Assembly (NCBI RefSeq): GCF_003386535.1
Contig: NZ_QTTN01000003.1
Location: 1 to 64,000, forward strand
Length of the DNA stretch: 64,000 bases
Source of the DNA: Paenibacillus taihuensis
GTDB taxonomy: Bacteria > Bacillota > Bacilli > Paenibacillales > Paenibacillaceae
Direction of reading: 5' to 3'
Of this stretch, positions 61,619-64,000 are shown piece by piece. Both the position numbers and the translations under genes were made by a program. Below the pieces are notes generated by a model. The model was given only the letters and a program-made list of their open reading frames with translations, was not told where the DNA came from and ran no database searches. How positions within the stretch are numbered: the stretch's first letter is position 1; each line of letters starts with the position of its first letter.

Positions 61619-63913
61619 ATGTTAAGCGCAAGTTTGGGATATCCCCGCATCGGTGCGAACCGGGAATGGAAGAAAGCATTGGAGAAATATTGGGCAGGCG
61701 GCATTACCGAAAGTGAGCTTCACGCAGAACTGCGCGAGATTCGACTGGGCAACTTGAAGGTGCAGCAGTCCTATGGCATTGATGTGATACCGGTCGGTGA
61801 TTTCACGTACTACGATCACATCCTTGATACAGCGGTTATGTTCGGACTCGTTCCTCAGCGGTTCGGCTGGGATGGAGTTAATGTGGATCTGCCGCTCTAC
61901 TTCGCGATGGCGCGCGGGAACAAGGGTGCTGCTGCATGCGAGATGACCAAATGGTTCAACACCAACTACCACTACATCGTGCCTGAGCTCAAAGGACTTA
62001 CGCCGAAGCTGACGCGGAATCGCCTCGTCGATGCCTACCGTGAAGGCAATCAGGAGCTCGGCATTAAGGGCCGGCCGGTACTCGTTGGTTTGTATACGTT
62101 CTTGAAGCTGTCCAAAGGCTACACGCCAGAGGAGCTGCCAGGTTGGATCGACGCGCTGCTCCCGTTGTACGGGCAGGTGCTTCGCGAGCTTGCCGAGGAA
62201 GGCGCGGCTTGGGTGCAGATCGATGAACCGATTCTATCGACGACGCTTGAGGCGGATGACCTTGTGCATATTGCACGCATTTACGCGGAGCTGGGAAGAT
62301 TGGCGCCGGGGATTCGGATCTTGGTGCAGACGTATTTTGAGGCGGTCGATCATTATGCGGAGGTTGTGAAGCTGCCGGTCGACGGCATTGGGCTGGACTT
62401 CGTTCACGATGGCGGCGGTCGGAATTTGCAGGCTTTGGAGGCGCATGGCTTCCCTGCAGACAAGGTGCTGGGTGCGGGGATTATTGACGGGCGCGGCATT
62501 TGGCGGGTGGATCTGCATGAGCGATTCGATCTGCTGGGACGTCTGCGTCAGGTTGTCTCGGATGAGCGGCTGATCGTTCAGCCGTCGAACAGCTTGCTGC
62601 ATGTGCCCGTCAGCGCGGAGCGGGAAGCGGCGCTTGACCCGGCGCTGCGCGGCGCGCTCGCGTTCGCGAATGAGAAACTCGAGGAGCTGGCGCTGCTCGT
62701 GCGAGGGGCGAAGCACGGCATCGAGTCGATTACCGAAGAGTGCGTCGCCTCGGTGTGGAATCGGGAAGAGCTTGGCCGCATTCGCGGCGGCGCGGCTAGT
62801 GGGGCTGCGGGCGTTTCAGCTTTGGGGCCGGAACAGTTCGCAAGGCCGAGCGCGTTCGCGGAGCGGCTGGCGAAGCAGCAGCAGCGCTGGCAGCTGCCGC
62901 TCTTGCCGACGACGACGATCGGCAGCTTCCCGCAGACGCCGGAGGTGCGCAGCGCGAGGTTCAAGTGGCGCAAAGGCGAATGGAGCGCCGAGCGGTACGA
63001 GCAGTTCATTCAGGCTGAGATTCAGTCGTGGATCGAGATCCAGACGAAGCTGGGGCTAGATGTATTCGTGCATGGCGAGTTCGAGCGTACGGACATGGTG
63101 GAATTCTTCGGCGAGAAGCTGGCAGGGTTCGCTTTCACGGCAGGAGGATGGGTGCAATCGTATGGCTCGCGCTGCGTGAAGCCGCCGATTATCTACGGCG
63201 ATGTGGCGTTCACGGCGCAGATGACGGTGCAGGAGACGGTGTATGCGCAGTCGTTGACCGGGAAGCCTGTGAAAGGGATGCTGACGGGGCCGATTACGAT
63301 TCTGAACTGGTCGTTCGTGCGGGATGACCTGTCCCGTGAGGAAGTCGCGTACCAGATCGCGCTGGCGATTCGCAAGGAAGTCGAAGCGCTCGAAGCGGCT
63401 GGCATCGGCATGATCCAAGTCGATGAGCCGGCGATTCGTGAGGGGCTGCCTTTGAAACGCGAGAACTGGCCGGTGTACTTGAACTGGGCTGTGCGCGCAT
63501 TCCGTCTCGCAACGTCGACGGTGCAAGACGTGACGCAGATTCACACGCATATGTGCTACAGCGAGTTCGGCGAAATTATGGAGGCGATTCATGCGCTCGA
63601 CGCCGACGTTATCTCGATCGAGACGTCGCGCAGCCACGGCGAACTGATCTCGAGCTTCGAGGAACGCACGTACGACAAAGGCATCGGCCTTGGCGTGTAC
63701 GACATCCACAGTCCGCGCGTGCCAACGGTGGACGAGATGAGCGGCATGATCGACCGGGCGCTGCGCGTGCTTGCGCCGGAGCAGTTCTGGATCAACCCCG
63801 ACTGCGGCCTCAAGACGCGCAAGGCGGAAGAAACGATTGCCGCGCTGCGCAACATGATCGAAGCGACGGTGCAAGCGAGAGCGAAGTATGGCGCGGCTGC
63901 TGTGAAGCAGTAG
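61619..63913 (+). CDS. metE: Cobalamin-independent methionine synthase MetE
   Basis: 764 residues from ATG 61619 behind GAGAGGAGAGAG; the frame is open 24 codons further up but that part shows no family similarity. N-terminal barrel: SLGYPRIGANREWKKALEKYW. C-terminal barrel: TIGSFPQT and the zinc ligands H644 and C646 (HTHMC) and C729 (DCGLKTR), matching E. coli H641, C643 and C726. It transfers the methyl group of methyltetrahydrofolate to homocysteine. No S-box or T-box is recognised in the 156-bp leader, so the LysR protein upstream is the candidate regulator. Confidence 0.96.
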   Translation: MLSASLGYPRIGANREWKKALEKYWAGGITESELHAELREIRLGNLKVQQSYGIDVIPVGDFTYYDHILDTAVMFGLVPQRFGWDGVNVDLPLYFAMARGNKGAAACEMTKWFNTNYHYIVPELKGLTPKLTRNRLVDAYREGNQELGIKGRPVLVGLYTFLKLSKGYTPEELPGWIDALLPLYGQVLRELAEEGAAWVQIDEPILSTTLEADDLVHIARIYAELGRLAPGIRILVQTYFEAVDHYAEVVKLPVDGIGLDFVHDGGGRNLQALEAHGFPADKVLGAGIIDGRGIWRVDLHERFDLLGRLRQVVSDERLIVQPSNSLLHVPVSAEREAALDPALRGALAFANEKLEELALLVRGAKHGIESITEECVASVWNREELGRIRGGAASGAAGVSALGPEQFARPSAFAERLAKQQQRWQLPLLPTTTIGSFPQTPEVRSARFKWRKGEWSAERYEQFIQAEIQSWIEIQTKLGLDVFVHGEFERTDMVEFFGEKLAGFAFTAGGWVQSYGSRCVKPPIIYGDVAFTAQMTVQETVYAQSLTGKPVKGMLTGPITILNWSFVRDDLSREEVAYQIALAIRKEVEALEAAGIGMIQVDEPAIREGLPLKRENWPVYLNWAVRAFRLATSTVQDVTQIHTHMCYSEFGEIMEAIHALDADVISIETSRSHGELISSFEERTYDKGIGLGVYDIHSPRVPTVDEMSGMIDRALRVLAPEQFWINPDCGLKTRKAEETIAALRNMIEATVQARAKYGAAAVKQ

Positions 63914-63922
63914 GGAATTGGG

Positions 63923-63961
63923 CCACATGCCGGGGGATTTTCACCGGCATGTGGTTTTTTT
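63923..63961 (+). terminator. Terminator after metE
   Basis: CCACATGCCGG (63923-63933) pairs perfectly with CCGGCATGTGG (63944-63954), followed by seven T. Confidence 0.93.
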
Positions 63962-64000
63962 GTGCAGCGCTGTGCGGTAATGCTAAGAAACTGCAGCTGG

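Overview
The window looks like chromosome of a Paenibacillus-type member of the Bacillota. The clues are YesM/YesN two-component parts, family-1 sugar ABC importers without their own ATPase, an exported enzyme anchored by three SLH domains, a YhcN-like spore-type lipoprotein, copper-amine-oxidase-type stalk domains, many GTG/TTG starts with strong GGAGG ribosome sites, and moderate GC. Nearly everything concerns capture and breakdown of complex carbohydrates.

Layout. (1) 1-340: 3' end of a group II intron. (2) 359-15648: a glycan locus with a BgaC-like GH35 beta-galactosidase (minus strand), a YesM-type sensor kinase, a sugar-binding lipoprotein, a 2153-residue S-layer-anchored GH101 endo-alpha-N-acetylgalactosaminidase, two permeases and the YesN-type response regulator. 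A near-identical promoter/operator block precedes both the binding protein and the permeases. The inferred job is release of Gal-beta-1,3-GalNAc from O-glycans outside the cell, import, and cleavage inside. (3) 15850-40440: a strong promoter followed by a roughly 430-nt leader carrying five copies of a GGGAACGTTCCC-type operator, then 17 same-strand genes up to one terminator. They encode a LacI regulator, ABC importer, amidohydrolase, unclassified (alpha/alpha)6 protein, sedoheptulokinase-like FGGY kinase, racemase-like protein, class II ketose-bisphosphate aldolase, GH38 mannosidase, OtnC-like and OtnK-like proteins, GmhA-like isomerase, ROK kinase, GH36 galactosidase-like enzyme, tandem FAD oxidoreductase and a second FGGY kinase. 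I cannot assign its substrate; this is the best candidate for an undescribed pathway. (4) 40480-43373: TIM-barrel epimerase and Gfo/Idh dehydrogenase, divergent from an AraC regulator.

(5) 43452-49392: a respiratory sugar or gluconate dehydrogenase module (c-type cytochrome lipoprotein, GMC flavoprotein, twin-arginine subunit 3) beside a private TatC-TatA pair. Between them lie a 112-bp tandem repeat array (five copies, two alternating variants) and a broken endonuclease-like gene. (6) 49522-63913: mixed genes: YhcN-like lipoprotein, GNAT acetyltransferase, 5TM-type histidine kinase, a chemoreceptor pseudogene in three frames, Gfo/Idh, stalk-domain secreted protein, aldo/keto reductase, Tpt1/KptA RNA 2'-phosphotransferase overlapping a DUF4091 (GH123-like) gene, LysR regulator and MetE.

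All functions come from reading motifs by eye; no database search was run. Coordinates of starts follow ribosome-binding sites where these disagree with the longest open frame.
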